Numbered from the stretch's first letter, positions 52,617 through 61,911 are shown. The stretch: DNA of 64,000 nt from CALJFL01 sp039964455 (GCA_039964455.1 JBDVXK010000024.1:248001-312000); one strand, 5' to 3'. The notes: generated by a model not told the origin, from the letters alone. A program made the numbers and translations.

Positions 52617-53807
52617 ATGAACCCTGATCTTGAGTTACTGCACCCCTACCCCTTCGAAAAGCTTCGACAACTATTCGAAGACCTTGAGGTGCCCGCGGAC
52701 AAGCGACCGATTCCCCTGTCGATTGGCGAACCCCGACACGCCGCACCGGACATCGCCAGACGCGCCCTGGTCGACAGTCTGGACATGCTCTCGAACTACC
52801 CTGCCACCCGCGGTATCGCAGATTTACGAAACGCTATTGGCAACTGGCTAAAAAATCGATTCGATCTGCCGGAGATTGATAGCGAATCGCAGGTAATACC
52901 TGTCAGCGGCACACGAGAAGCCCTGTTTGCCATCGCCCAGGCTGTCGTAGAGGCGAAACCGGGTGCTACCGTTATCTGCCCCAACCCCTTCTACCAGATT
53001 TATGAAGGTGCCACGCTGCTGGCCGGCGCCACACCTGACTTTATCAACTGCACCGCCGATAGCGGCTTTCTGCCAGACTTTAACGCTGTAAGTGAAGAAC
53101 GGTGGCAGGCGTGCCAACTGCTGTATATTTGCTCGCCCGGCAACCCCTCCGGGGCAGTTATGCCTATGGCCCAATTGAAGCAGCTGATTGAGCTGGCGCG
53201 AGAATACGACTTCGTTATCGCGTCCGATGAATGCTACTCCGAAATTTATCGCGACGAGGACGAGCCGCCACCGGGCCTGCTGCAGGCCTGCGCCGAGCTT
53301 GGCGACAGCGACTTCCGCAACTGCCTGGTTTTCCACAGTTTATCGAAACGCTCCAACCTGCCCGGCCTGCGTTCCGGTTTTGTCGCGGGTGACGCACACA
53401 TCTTGAAGCAGTTTCTGCTGTATCGCACCTACCAGGGCTGCGCACTGCCCCCGCATCACCAAATGGCAAGTATCGCCGCCTGGAGTGACGAGGGTCATGT
53501 TGTCGCCAACCGACAGCTTTACCGCGACAAGTTCACCATGATGGCCAATGAGCTATCGGACAAACTTGAGCTGGTAATCCCGGAAGCAGGCTTCTACCTC
53601 TGGCCTGAAACGCCTGTGCCAGACACAGATTTTGCGCGCCGTCTGTTTGCTGAAGAGCATGTCACCGTGCTGCCGGGCCGCTATCTGGCTCGTGAGTCAC
53701 AGGGCGAAAACCCCGGCGAAAATCGTGTGCGCATGGCACTGGTGGCCGAACTGTCAGATTGTCAGGAAGCCGCCCAGCGTATAAGCAATTTGCTGGACAG
53801 GCTGTAG
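52617..53807 (+). CDS. dapC: succinyldiaminopimelate transaminase
   Basis: DapC is a PLP-dependent class I aminotransferase that makes N-succinyl-LL-diaminopimelate in lysine and peptidoglycan synthesis. It has about 396 residues. The start MNPDLELLHPYPFEKL is typical of proteobacterial DapC. The PLP lysine is in HSLSKRSNLPGLRSG, near residue 244; the Arg in ENRVRMAL binds the substrate carboxylate. A GTG at 52611 is the alternative start. It follows glnD by 6 nt. dapD and dapE lie 7 kb away on the same strand. Confidence 0.93.
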   Translation: MNPDLELLHPYPFEKLRQLFEDLEVPADKRPIPLSIGEPRHAAPDIARRALVDSLDMLSNYPATRGIADLRNAIGNWLKNRFDLPEIDSESQVIPVSGTREALFAIAQAVVEAKPGATVICPNPFYQIYEGATLLAGATPDFINCTADSGFLPDFNAVSEERWQACQLLYICSPGNPSGAVMPMAQLKQLIELAREYDFVIASDECYSEIYRDEDEPPPGLLQACAELGDSDFRNCLVFHSLSKRSNLPGLRSGFVAGDAHILKQFLLYRTYQGCALPPHHQMASIAAWSDEGHVVANRQLYRDKFTMMANELSDKLELVIPEAGFYLWPETPVPDTDFARRLFAEEHVTVLPGRYLARESQGENPGENRVRMALVAELSDCQEAAQRISNLLDRL

Positions 53808-53814
53808 CCAAAAA

Positions 53815-54468
53815 ATGCTCAAGGCGGAACGCGTCAGCTATATCCTCAAGCGGCTGCAGGAACTGTACCCCACTACGCCGGTGCCGCTTGACCACAAGGA
53901 CCCCTACACGCTGCTTGTGGCTGTTTTACTTAGCGCACAGTGCACTGATGAGCGTGTTAACCAGGTAACCCCCGCCCTGTTTGCCGCCGCCGACGAACCG
54001 GTGGGTATGGCGGCGCTCTCCAGCGAAGCTATCAGGGAAATCATTCGTCCCTGCGGGCTATCACCGCAAAAATCCAAGGCGATAAAGCGGCTTAGCGAAA
54101 TATTGCTGGAGGAGCACGATGGCGAAGTTCCCGCTGACATGGAGGCGCTGGAGCGGCTTCCTGGTGTTGGTCACAAAACCGCCAGCGTGGTGATGTCACA
54201 GGCATTCGGGGTTCCCGCCTTCCCGGTCGATACTCATATTCATAGACTGGCCCAGCGCTGGGGCCTGACCAGCGGCAAAAATGTGGTGCAAACCGAGCGG
54301 GACCTCAAGCGGCTGTTTCCCCGCGATTACTGGAACCGACTACACCTGCAGATTATTTTCTATGGCCGCGAATTCTGCAGCGCACGGGGCTGCGATGGCA
54401 GGGTTTGTGAGATATGCCGCACCTGTTACCCGGACCGCAAACACCCCAAGAAGACCCGCAAAGCCTGA
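53815..54468 (+). CDS. nth: endonuclease III with variant Fe-S cysteine spacing
   Basis: This DNA glycosylase/AP lyase removes oxidised pyrimidines. It has 217 residues. The helix-hairpin-helix LPGVGHKTA carries catalytic Lys121 and VDTHIHR carries Asp139. The C-terminal cysteines are C188, C193, C198, C201 and C204, spaced x4-x4-x2-x2, instead of the E. coli spacing x6-x2-x5. Five Cys remain available, so a [4Fe-4S] cluster is still plausible. It follows dapC by 7 nt and is convergent with the DUF3754 gene. Confidence 0.94.
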   Translation: MLKAERVSYILKRLQELYPTTPVPLDHKDPYTLLVAVLLSAQCTDERVNQVTPALFAAADEPVGMAALSSEAIREIIRPCGLSPQKSKAIKRLSEILLEEHDGEVPADMEALERLPGVGHKTASVVMSQAFGVPAFPVDTHIHRLAQRWGLTSGKNVVQTERDLKRLFPRDYWNRLHLQIIFYGREFCSARGCDGRVCEICRTCYPDRKHPKKTRKA

Positions 54469-54484
54469 ACGCGTAGTGCCAGGC

Positions 54485-55693
54485 TCACGAAGTGGCAGCG
54501 ACTTCGGGCTCAACAAGCTGCCAGCGATCGTCTACAGGCTGCGCCAGGCCAAGCTGTTGCAGTTTGGCGAGTGCATCGTCGATTTCAAAGTCCAGGCGAC
54601 ACTGCCAGCGCTGCGCAAACCAACGCTCAATCGCCGCATCCAGATCAGCGGCGCTGCTACTGCCACCAGCGGCCAACAGGAAATAGTAGGCCAGCATACT
54701 TTCCTTGCACTCGGAGTCTTCAGCATCATCGACAGTCCGCAATAAGACACCGGTATTGTTATCGAGGAGCTTGAAATACAGATTCTCGGTCAGGGCCTGG
54801 GTAAATTTGAGTTTGCGATTGCGAAAGCTGCTGTATTGCTTCCACAGATAACCACCCACCGCACCAACGCCTGCCAGCAATACGAGAATCGCACGTTTAT
54901 CCAGCGTTACCGGCTCACTGTGAGTTCCCAGCCAGAAACCCAGCAGCGAACCCAACAACACCAGGGTTGCACCGAGCTTGGTGGTAAAGACAATGCCACC
55001 GCTGATAATGGCGGGCACGCCGATCAGCAATTTATCAAGGAAACGCATCCCGACCCGGGTATTGGGAAATAGCATCTCCAGGTCGGCGGCCGGCACATTC
55101 TGAAACAACTTGAGCATGGTGCTGCCGGGGCGACACCGGCCCAAGGCGCTGTCTTCTTCAAACTGCTCCTTGAACTTCAGGTACAGCACAACACGATCAA
55201 AGCTGGTAAACGTTACCGTCTTTTCAGCCAGGCCGAACCAGGTTTTAACCTGCTCACGCCGTTCGCTAACACCCCGGCAAAACAGCAACACCTCATCGTA
55301 ATCTTCCATGTCCACATACAGCCGAACGTGGAACATTGAGGCGGCATCAAATGCTGCCTGCAGATCTGCACCGCTGATCTTTTCATAATTACCGCGGTCA
55401 AGTACGGTTTCTATGGTTGTCGCCAGGGGCGGCGGCGACTCCGCGGCGTCAATGCCGGCCACAAGACGGGTGTCTGCATCCGGATCAAGCGGCGCATAGG
55501 CCTCTTTGAGTTGCTGCCGGAGCTGGTGAAACTCTGCGCGATAGACCGCGCTTATGTGATCAATACCCCGCTGGAACGCCTGCTGCTGCTCGCCGTCCAG
55601 CCGATTCTCCGCCAGGCACATGCGCAATACATCACTGCGCCGGAAAGGGATAAAGCGCAATGGCGCCAAAGCACTTTCGATGGGTTCTTGCAC
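54485..55693 (-). CDS. DUF3754 (TMEM143-family) membrane protein
   Basis: The 402-residue protein matches the DUF3754/TMEM143 pattern. The N-terminus has FIPFRRSDVLRMC. A soluble region follows, carrying FTSFDRVVLYLKFK. Two membrane helices lie at about residues 230-285 (VPAIISGGIVFTTKLGATLV and ILVLLAGVGAVGGYLW). The C-terminus contains SECKESMLAYYFLLA. The function is unknown; a eukaryotic relative is mitochondrial. I start at GTG 55693 because GGGAG lies 7 nt upstream; the GTG at 55723 lacks a site. It is divergent from the pyrophosphatase. Confidence 0.85.
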   Translation of the reverse strand: MQEPIESALAPLRFIPFRRSDVLRMCLAENRLDGEQQQAFQRGIDHISAVYRAEFHQLRQQLKEAYAPLDPDADTRLVAGIDAAESPPPLATTIETVLDRGNYEKISGADLQAAFDAASMFHVRLYVDMEDYDEVLLFCRGVSERREQVKTWFGLAEKTVTFTSFDRVVLYLKFKEQFEEDSALGRCRPGSTMLKLFQNVPAADLEMLFPNTRVGMRFLDKLLIGVPAIISGGIVFTTKLGATLVLLGSLLGFWLGTHSEPVTLDKRAILVLLAGVGAVGGYLWKQYSSFRNRKLKFTQALTENLYFKLLDNNTGVLLRTVDDAEDSECKESMLAYYFLLAAGGSSSAADLDAAIERWFAQRWQCRLDFEIDDALAKLQQLGLAQPVDDRWQLVEPEVAATS

Positions 55694-55821
55694 GGTTTGA
55701 CTCCCAGTTGCCTGGCCACTCACTCTGGCGTCATTGTAATGAACCGGGAGTGCTTGTCACCTTGCGGCAAAGTTAGGTAGCATGCCAACTCCGCTTCTTA
55801 TAATAATTTCAGGAAATAACT

Positions 55822-57810
55822 ATGCAAGATTATCTCGCGTTACCTCCTTTACTGGGTATAGGAGGCATGCTGATTGCGTTCGTGATCTATCACATCATGA
55901 CACGCCACGATCACGGCGACGGCGTCGTCAAGAAGATCGGCGACCAGATCCACCTCGGTGCAATGGTGTTTATGCACCGCGAATACAAAATGTTGGCGAT
56001 CTTCTCGCTGGTATTGCTGGTTGGCATTTTTCTGTCCCCATTGGGGGTCAACACGGCTATCGCATTTACCGTAGGCGCCTTGTCTTCGGCCACTGCTGGC
56101 TACCTGGGCATGTTCGCCGCGACCAAGGCTAACGTTAGAACGGCGGTTGCTGCCCATAACCACGGCGCCGCTTCGGCACTGTCCATCTCTTTCTACGGTG
56201 GTTCGGTCATGGGGCTATGCGTCGCTTCATTGGGCCTGATCGGCCTGGGCAGCGTCTACTGGTACTTTGGCGGCGACCCCGCAACGGCGCACGCCATCCA
56301 CGGCTTCGGCATGGGTGCTTCGGTAGTTGCCTTGTTCTCACGGGTAGGCGGCGGCATCTTCACCAAAAGCGCCGATGTTGGTGCTGATCTGGTCGGCAAG
56401 ATCGAGGCAGGCATTCCCGAAGACGATCCGCGGAATCCCGGTGTTATCGCTGATAACGTGGGTGACAACGTCGGTGACATCGCTGGCATGGGCTCAGATA
56501 TTTTCGAATCCTACTGCGGCTCGATGATCGCCTGTGTCGCTATCGCATCCACCATGGCCATGAACATACGTGCCGAAATGATGTTCCTGCCGTTGGCCCT
56601 GTCTAGCATAGGTCTGCTGGCATCGGTCGCTGGCATTTTGATTGTGCGCGCCAGGTCCTCTGCTGCTCCCGAGGCAGCGTTGCGCTCAGGGACAATACTG
56701 GCACCAGTCATCTTTGTCGTCATGGCCTGGTTCCTCATTGACGGAATGGGGCTGGACAGCAAGGTGTGGTGGTCTGTAGTAAGCGGTGCAGTTGGCGGCG
56801 TACTTATTGGCCTTATCACTGAGTACTACACTGGCGGCGGCCCCGTAGAGAAGATCGCCAAATCGGGCGAGACAGGACCGGCGACAGTGATGATCACGGG
56901 ACTGGCGGTGGGCATGCAATCGGTTGTGGCGCCTATTCTGTTCCTGGCCGCAATTATTTTTGTCTCCACCGAGCTTTCAGGCCTGTATGGCGTGGGTATA
57001 GCGGCGGTGGGCATGCTCGCTACAGTGGGTATCACCATGGCGATCGACGCCTATGGCCCGGTTGCCGATAACGCAGGTGGCATCGCCGAAATGGCCGGCA
57101 TGGGCGAAGAAACCCGGAAAATCACAGATGGCCTGGACGAGGTTGGTAATACTACTGCCGCCATCGGTAAGGGCTTTGCAATCGGCGCTGCCGCGCTGGC
57201 AGCACTTGCCATCATCGCGGCATTTGTGGAAACGGTAGAGGCGCATCACACTGGCTTCTCGCTGGAGATGTCCGACCCAACCGTACTTGTTGGCATGTTC
57301 ATTGGCGGCACGATTCCATTCCTGATCGCATCGATCACAATGACCGCCGTCGGTGACGCGGCCTTCGACATGATCAACGAAATCCGTCGTCAGTTCCGTG
57401 AAATTCCCGGCCTCCTGGAAGGCAACGCAGAGCCCGATACAGAACGATGTGTCGATATTGCGACGACAGCTGCGCTGAAGCGCATGATCCTTCCGGGTGC
57501 TATCGCCGTGGCAGCGCCAGTCGCTGTAGGCTTTGGCCTTGGCGCATCATCGCTGGGTGGCATGCTGGGCGGCGCCCTGCTTGGCTGTGTCCTGATGGCA
57601 CTGATGATGGCCAATGCGGGTGGCGCATGGGACAACGCCAAGAAATTCGTCGAGAAAGGTAACCTGGGCGGAAAAGGTTCTGATACTCACGCCGCGGTTG
57701 TCGTTGGTGATACTGTAGGCGATCCGTTCAAGGACACCTCGGGCCCATCGATGAACATCCTGATCAACGTGATGGCTATTGTCAGCCTGGTTATTGCACC
57801 ACTGCTGTAA
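55822..57810 (+). CDS. hppA: membrane-bound ion-pumping pyrophosphatase, predicted K+-dependent type
   Basis: This protein couples pyrophosphate hydrolysis to H+ or Na+ export across the inner membrane. It has 662 residues and about 16 membrane spans. The catalytic segments are GADLVGKIEAGIPEDDPRN and DNVGDNVGD, then DAYGPVADNAGG and the C-terminal VGDTVGDPFKDTSGPS. The cation-selectivity motif reads GNTTAA; Ala rather than Lys here marks K+-dependent enzymes. AGGA lies just before the ATG, and TATAAT at 55799 may be a -10 box. A strong terminator follows. Confidence 0.96.
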   Translation: MQDYLALPPLLGIGGMLIAFVIYHIMTRHDHGDGVVKKIGDQIHLGAMVFMHREYKMLAIFSLVLLVGIFLSPLGVNTAIAFTVGALSSATAGYLGMFAATKANVRTAVAAHNHGAASALSISFYGGSVMGLCVASLGLIGLGSVYWYFGGDPATAHAIHGFGMGASVVALFSRVGGGIFTKSADVGADLVGKIEAGIPEDDPRNPGVIADNVGDNVGDIAGMGSDIFESYCGSMIACVAIASTMAMNIRAEMMFLPLALSSIGLLASVAGILIVRARSSAAPEAALRSGTILAPVIFVVMAWFLIDGMGLDSKVWWSVVSGAVGGVLIGLITEYYTGGGPVEKIAKSGETGPATVMITGLAVGMQSVVAPILFLAAIIFVSTELSGLYGVGIAAVGMLATVGITMAIDAYGPVADNAGGIAEMAGMGEETRKITDGLDEVGNTTAAIGKGFAIGAAALAALAIIAAFVETVEAHHTGFSLEMSDPTVLVGMFIGGTIPFLIASITMTAVGDAAFDMINEIRRQFREIPGLLEGNAEPDTERCVDIATTAALKRMILPGAIAVAAPVAVGFGLGASSLGGMLGGALLGCVLMALMMANAGGAWDNAKKFVEKGNLGGKGSDTHAAVVVGDTVGDPFKDTSGPSMNILINVMAIVSLVIAPLL

Positions 57811-57819
57811 TTGCTACTT

Positions 57820-57843
57820 CCGGGCCGGCATTCGCCGGCCCGG
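57820..57843 (+). terminator. terminator of the pyrophosphatase gene
   Basis: CCGGGCCGGC-ATTC-GCCGGCCCGG is a perfect 10-bp stem with a tetraloop, starting 9 nt after the stop. The sequence TCTATTCCCC and then TTT follows, so the U-tract is broken, but the stem is very stable. The fold is symmetric and could also serve the convergent DsbA-family gene. Confidence 0.8.
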
Positions 57844-57881
57844 TCTATTCCCCTTTAAACGCCACCGCTTACTGTCCTGAA

Positions 57882-58562
57882 TCAGGATCCAGTACTGGCC
57901 AACTCTCTTTCACGAATGCGCTGCAGTGCCTGCACAAAAACCGAAGCATCCTGGGCACCGGGGATCATGTAACTATCTTGTATGAAAAATGTGGGAACCG
58001 CGTGCACCTCGCGATCCAGCCAGTGTGCCTGCTCCTCGCGCACAACCGAGGCGTAACGGCCATCTTCCAGTACACTCTGCGCCTCCGCTCCATCGAGGCC
58101 TACAGACGCTGCCACTGCGACCAGCTGCTCATTCTCTCCGACATCCTTGCGCTCGGTAAAAAAAGCGCGAAACAGTGCCAGCTTCAATTCGGTCTGGTGC
58201 CCATGGGTTTCGGCCCAATGCAATAACTGGTGCGCCTTGAAGGTATTAACCATGCGCATGCCTTCAAAATAATCGAATTGAAATCCCAGGCTATCCCCAA
58301 TTTCAACCAGCCTTTGGCGGGCACCACTGCTCTGCGCCGGGGTGGAGCCATATTTCTGGGCGATATGCTCACGCAGTTCCTGACCCTCTGGAGGCATGTT
58401 CGGGTTGAGCTCAAAAGGCTGCCAGTGAATCTCCAGCTCAAACTCACCGGGCATCTGGGCCAGGGCTTTCTGCAACTGCAAGTAGCCAATGATGCACCAG
58501 GGGCAAACCACATCGGATACGATATCCACCCGTAGCGGCATTAACTGTTTACTGTCTGTCAT
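57882..58562 (-). CDS. DsbA-family (FrnE-like) oxidoreductase
   Basis: This is a 226-residue thioredoxin-fold protein of the FrnE/2-hydroxychromene isomerase-like branch of DsbA. It begins LRVDIVSDVVCPWCIIGYLQ, with a CPWC redox motif near residues 20-23. The C-terminal cis-Pro region is VHAVPTFFIQDSYMIPGAQ. There is no signal peptide, so it is cytoplasmic. It likely acts in disulfide isomerisation or redox stress; a role in polyketide or other chemistry is possible. The start overlaps the carrier gene stop by 4 nt (ATGA). Confidence 0.92.
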   Translation of the reverse strand: MTDSKQLMPLRVDIVSDVVCPWCIIGYLQLQKALAQMPGEFELEIHWQPFELNPNMPPEGQELREHIAQKYGSTPAQSSGARQRLVEIGDSLGFQFDYFEGMRMVNTFKAHQLLHWAETHGHQTELKLALFRAFFTERKDVGENEQLVAVAASVGLDGAEAQSVLEDGRYASVVREEQAHWLDREVHAVPTFFIQDSYMIPGAQDASVFVQALQRIRERELASTGS

Positions 58563-59848
58563 TGATTTTGCTCCTCTTGCCTTCGCTGATAGCTACGACC
58601 CAACAGCACGCCGACAGTCGCCCATAGGGCGGCAATACCTGCGCCTACTACAGCAATACCAGCCATACCAAGCCCGACGCCCTGGCTGAGGCCGGTAAAC
58701 AACCACCCCATGATGACGTCGCCGCCGCGGTAGGCAACGATGTCGATAACAGGCTTGGTTTTGAAGCGGTCCTCCCGGTCTACCAGTGTAAACAGCACCT
58801 CTCTCGCGGGCCGGGTTACCCCATAGTTACCCGCTTTGGCCACCACATGCATGCCCACCGCCACGATTAACACGGGGGAGAAGGCAAGCACCAACATGCC
58901 AAACACAAGTACCACCGGCACTATCGCCAGCGCCACCGGCATGCCTACGCGACTCACCAGGCGGCCGGTAACGAAAAATGCCAACAGATAAGTGAGCGTA
59001 TTAACCAGCGCATCACGATAGCCGTAAATCATGGTGCGGGTTTCGCGGTCATATTCCGCCAACAGGTTTTTCTGCTCAAAGTAAACGAAGGAGCCAATGC
59101 CTGTGTAAAGAATAATAAAGATGCCAATACCCAGAAGATAAGGGTTGCTGACAAACTCGCGGAAGCCGCTTAAGGGATTGCCTCCTATGGAGTCTGCGAC
59201 AGGCGCTGAATGCAAAACATTACCCAACTCGGTTCTGCCAAGATGATGTAGATAGAAAATCAGCGGTATGGGCAGCAGGAGAATGCCGGCGGCTATCAGG
59301 ATCATGGACTCTACGACCATGGTCTGGGCCAGTACACCAGAAAGCAACGGACCCACAATCGCGCCAAGGCTTGCACCGGCCGCAATAATCGAGAAAAGTC
59401 GGCCGGCCTGGTCCTTGTTGAAAATATCGGCCATAAAGCTCCAGAACACCGACACATGAAACAGGGCAAAAACGCTGACCCACAGGTAAAAGACCTTGTT
59501 CACCACGTCCCTTCCCAGAAGCGACTCAAGGAAATAGAACGCTACGAAACTAGCCGCAAAGAACCCGTATACGGCGGGCACTAACGCACGAAAGGGAATA
59601 CGACTGACTGCGATACCGTAGAGCGCGACGATACCGGTGCTAACGAAAAAGTTGATCGTCCACAGTGTGCTCAGTTCGGCGTCCGTCCAGTCGCTGGCCA
59701 TGGCATCGCGCACAGGTCGCAGAAGGTAGTAAGCAACCATCAGGGTAAAAACGAAGAGAAATGACGCCGACGTCGCCCTGATCTCGTTTTTTTCAATACC
59801 CGAGAGGGATTTGAGTAACAGGGCCAATAGGCCTTTCTTTTCAGTCAA
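58559..59848 (-). CDS. ATP/ADP-translocase-like MFS carrier (NTP/NDP exchange transporter homologue)
   Basis: This 429-residue protein has about 12 membrane spans. It opens like the nucleotide-transporter (TLC) family: a cytoplasmic N-terminus, then LMVAYYLLRPVRDAMASDW, a motif typical of bacterial relatives of the ATP/ADP translocases. AGRLFSIIAAGASLGAIVGP matches the next conserved helix. Family members in free-living bacteria have no proven nucleotide import, so the substrate is uncertain. It overlaps the DsbA-family gene downstream (ATGA). The 58-bp gap to the MAPEG gene holds a hairpin. Confidence 0.85.
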   Translation of the reverse strand: MTEKKGLLALLLKSLSGIEKNEIRATSASFLFVFTLMVAYYLLRPVRDAMASDWTDAELSTLWTINFFVSTGIVALYGIAVSRIPFRALVPAVYGFFAASFVAFYFLESLLGRDVVNKVFYLWVSVFALFHVSVFWSFMADIFNKDQAGRLFSIIAAGASLGAIVGPLLSGVLAQTMVVESMILIAAGILLLPIPLIFYLHHLGRTELGNVLHSAPVADSIGGNPLSGFREFVSNPYLLGIGIFIILYTGIGSFVYFEQKNLLAEYDRETRTMIYGYRDALVNTLTYLLAFFVTGRLVSRVGMPVALAIVPVVLVFGMLVLAFSPVLIVAVGMHVVAKAGNYGVTRPAREVLFTLVDREDRFKTKPVIDIVAYRGGDVIMGWLFTGLSQGVGLGMAGIAVVGAGIAALWATVGVLLGRSYQRRQEEQNQ

Positions 59849-59877
59849 GGTTTCATACTCTGAGCTTCAGGGGGCGC

Positions 59878-59897
59878 CGCCGGCCGCTAAGCCGGCG
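59878..59897 (-). terminator. GC-rich hairpin after the MAPEG gene
   Basis: On the minus strand CGCCGGC-TTAGCG-GCCGGCG forms a perfect 7-bp stem about 10 nt after the MAPEG stop. No U-tract follows, so it may be a partial terminator separating MAPEG from the carrier operon. Confidence 0.45.
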
Positions 59898-59906
59898 ACG
59901 AATTTC

Positions 59907-60335
59907 TTAAAGTGTAGCCAGCAGCGCTCGCACTACCATCACCCAGAGCGCCAGCGAGGCAATCAGGTAGGTGATAAACCGATGCATCACCGCGTTGTAG
60001 CTACAGGCAATCGCACTGTGCAGAACCCGAAACAAAAGGAATGCCCAGGCACAGTAAACATGCACTGAATCTACCTGACCAAAAACTGTCAGTGCCAGGC
60101 ATATCGCGTAGAACAGCACCGGCATCTCAAACAGATTTTTCAGGTTGTGGCTGGCCCTGGACACCTCATCAGGCAATAGCGCCTGAACCATGGCTGGCGT
60201 TTTCATTTCTTCGGCATCAATCTTGTTGGCCGTGGCGTAACCAAGACGCTGTACAAACATGACTATCCAGACCACGAGTGTGAGAACCATTACGCCCAAC
60301 ATGGGTAAGGCGAGCTCATTACTGAATTCCGGCAT
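59907..60335 (-). CDS. MAPEG family membrane protein
   Basis: This is a 142-residue integral membrane protein with four predicted helices. The pattern fits MAPEG (membrane-associated eicosanoid/glutathione metabolism) proteins: the N-terminal span LPMLGVMVLTLVVWIVMFVQ, the motif SHNLKNLFEMPVLFYA with conserved Asn/Glu, and VHVYCAWAFLLFRVLHSAI. Bacterial members are of unknown or glutathione-related function. It is divergent from the ArsC-like gene. The 147-bp region between them contains TATGCT near 60436 but no clear promoter. Confidence 0.87.
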   Translation of the reverse strand: MPEFSNELALPMLGVMVLTLVVWIVMFVQRLGYATANKIDAEEMKTPAMVQALLPDEVSRASHNLKNLFEMPVLFYAICLALTVFGQVDSVHVYCAWAFLLFRVLHSAIACSYNAVMHRFITYLIASLALWVMVVRALLATL

Positions 60336-60482
60336 GGCACTTCTCCTTTTTTTATTGAAATAGGGCCGCGCTAGGCACCCGAGCCGTTCTGATTGTAGCG
60401 GCTCCCATCCGCTATATCTAACCGGGCGTATTTGCTATGCTACGCGGCCCTCAAACAGCGGGCCCAAGAAGGAAATCGGAAG

Positions 60483-60839
60483 TTGATTACACTGTATGGC
60501 ATCAAGAATTGTGACACCGTTAAAAAGGCACGACGGTGGCTGGAGCAGCAGGACATCGAATACCGTTTTCACGACTTTCGCGAAGACGGGCTGAGTCCTG
60601 AAGACGCGTCAGCCTGGCTGAAGGAACTGGGTTGGGAGACCCTGCTTAATCGGCGCAGTACCAGCTGGAAAGCGTTGTCGCCCGAAGAGCGGGAGAGCAT
60701 GAATGAGGAGACCGCGCTGGCTGCCATTATCGCGCAGCCGACATTGATTAAGCGACCGCTGCTGGATACCGGTCACGAGCGACATACCGGGTTCAAGACA
60801 GAAACCTACCAGGATATTTTCAGCCGGCACACCTTGTAG
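60483..60839 (+). CDS. ArsC/Spx family protein (YffB-like)
   Basis: This 118-residue thioredoxin-like protein belongs to the arsenate-reductase-related family. It opens ITLYGIKNCDTVKKARRWL, with one Cys and no arsenate-reductase Arg triad visible, like E. coli YffB. YffB-type proteins may reduce glutathione-linked disulfides. The start is TTG 60483, behind AAGGAAATCGGAAG; the upstream in-frame ATG at 60432 adds 17 residues that do not fit the family. It lies 32 nt upstream of dapD and may be cotranscribed; yffB-dapE linkage is known in enterobacteria. Confidence 0.9.
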   Translation: MITLYGIKNCDTVKKARRWLEQQDIEYRFHDFREDGLSPEDASAWLKELGWETLLNRRSTSWKALSPEERESMNEETALAAIIAQPTLIKRPLLDTGHERHTGFKTETYQDIFSRHTL

Positions 60840-60871
60840 CCGGCCCACCGAAAACGTAACAGGACAAAAAG

Positions 60872-61891
60872 ATGACAGATAGCGCATTTGCCTTCGGCAT
60901 CGGCATTGGTACCCGTAACAATAATGACCAGTGGCTCGAGGTGTTCTACCCACTCCCCGCTATTGCACCCTCAGCAGAGTTTGCATCAGCGGTAGGCGAG
61001 TTCAGCAACGGCCAGCCACTCGATGACGGCGAGCTCCGGCAGCTGCGGCTTGGCCTGGAACATGCGGGCGAAAAAGAGCAGGCCTCAATGGTGAGCCGAT
61101 TAATGGATTCAGAGCGGCCGATTATCGCGGTACTACTGGAAACTGATAGCGCACCTGCCACCGTGCCAGAAGGCTATCTCAAGCTGCATCTATTATCTCA
61201 CCGACTGGTAGCGCCCCATGGCACCGACCTCACCGGATTGTTTGGCGTACTGCCAAATGTGGCCTGGACCAACGAAGGCGCTATCGATCTGGCAGAGCTG
61301 CCCGACCGGCAATTGCAGGCAAGACTGCGCGGCGAGACGCTGGAAGTAAGTTGTGTGGACAAGTTCCCCAAGATGACCAACTACGTGGTGCCCACAGGGG
61401 TACGTATTGCCCACACCGCGCGGGTACGCCTTGGCGCCTATCTGGGCGAAGGCACGACCATCATGCACGAGGGATTTGTGAACTTTAATGCCGGTACCGA
61501 CGGCCCCGGCATGATAGAGGGCAGAATCTCTGCGGGTGTGCGTGTCGGCAGCGGCTCAGACCTGGGCGGCGGTTGCTCCACTATAGGAACACTGTCAGGG
61601 GGTGGCGATATCATCATCTCTGTCGGCAAGGAGTGTCTCATTGGCGCCAATGCCGGCATAGGTATTCCACTGGGTGACCGCTGCACAGTAGAAGCCGGGC
61701 TGTTTATTACAGCCGGCACCAAAGTCAGTATGCTGGATGCCGAGGGCAATACAGTAGAGACCGCAAAGGCGCGCGAGCTGATCGGCAAGTCTGATTTGTT
61801 GTTCCGACGCAATTCAACCAGCGGGGCGGTGGAATGCCTGACCAATCGCTCAGCTATTGAATTGAACGAAGAACTCCACGCTCACAACTAA
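60872..61891 (+). CDS. dapD: 2,3,4,5-tetrahydropyridine-2,6-dicarboxylate N-succinyltransferase
   Basis: DapD adds succinyl from succinyl-CoA to tetrahydrodipicolinate, the committed step of succinylase diaminopimelate synthesis. It has 339 residues, the longer Pseudomonas-type form rather than the 274-residue E. coli type. The C-terminal half is a left-handed beta-helix (VRLGAYLGEGTTIMHEGFVN, then SGSDLGGGCSTIGTLSGG). AGGA precedes the ATG. It is 20 nt upstream of dapE and forms an operon with it. Confidence 0.95.
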   Translation: MTDSAFAFGIGIGTRNNNDQWLEVFYPLPAIAPSAEFASAVGEFSNGQPLDDGELRQLRLGLEHAGEKEQASMVSRLMDSERPIIAVLLETDSAPATVPEGYLKLHLLSHRLVAPHGTDLTGLFGVLPNVAWTNEGAIDLAELPDRQLQARLRGETLEVSCVDKFPKMTNYVVPTGVRIAHTARVRLGAYLGEGTTIMHEGFVNFNAGTDGPGMIEGRISAGVRVGSGSDLGGGCSTIGTLSGGGDIIISVGKECLIGANAGIGIPLGDRCTVEAGLFITAGTKVSMLDAEGNTVETAKARELIGKSDLLFRRNSTSGAVECLTNRSAIELNEELHAHN

Positions 61892-61911
61892 ACCGCCCAA
61901 GGACACACCTC

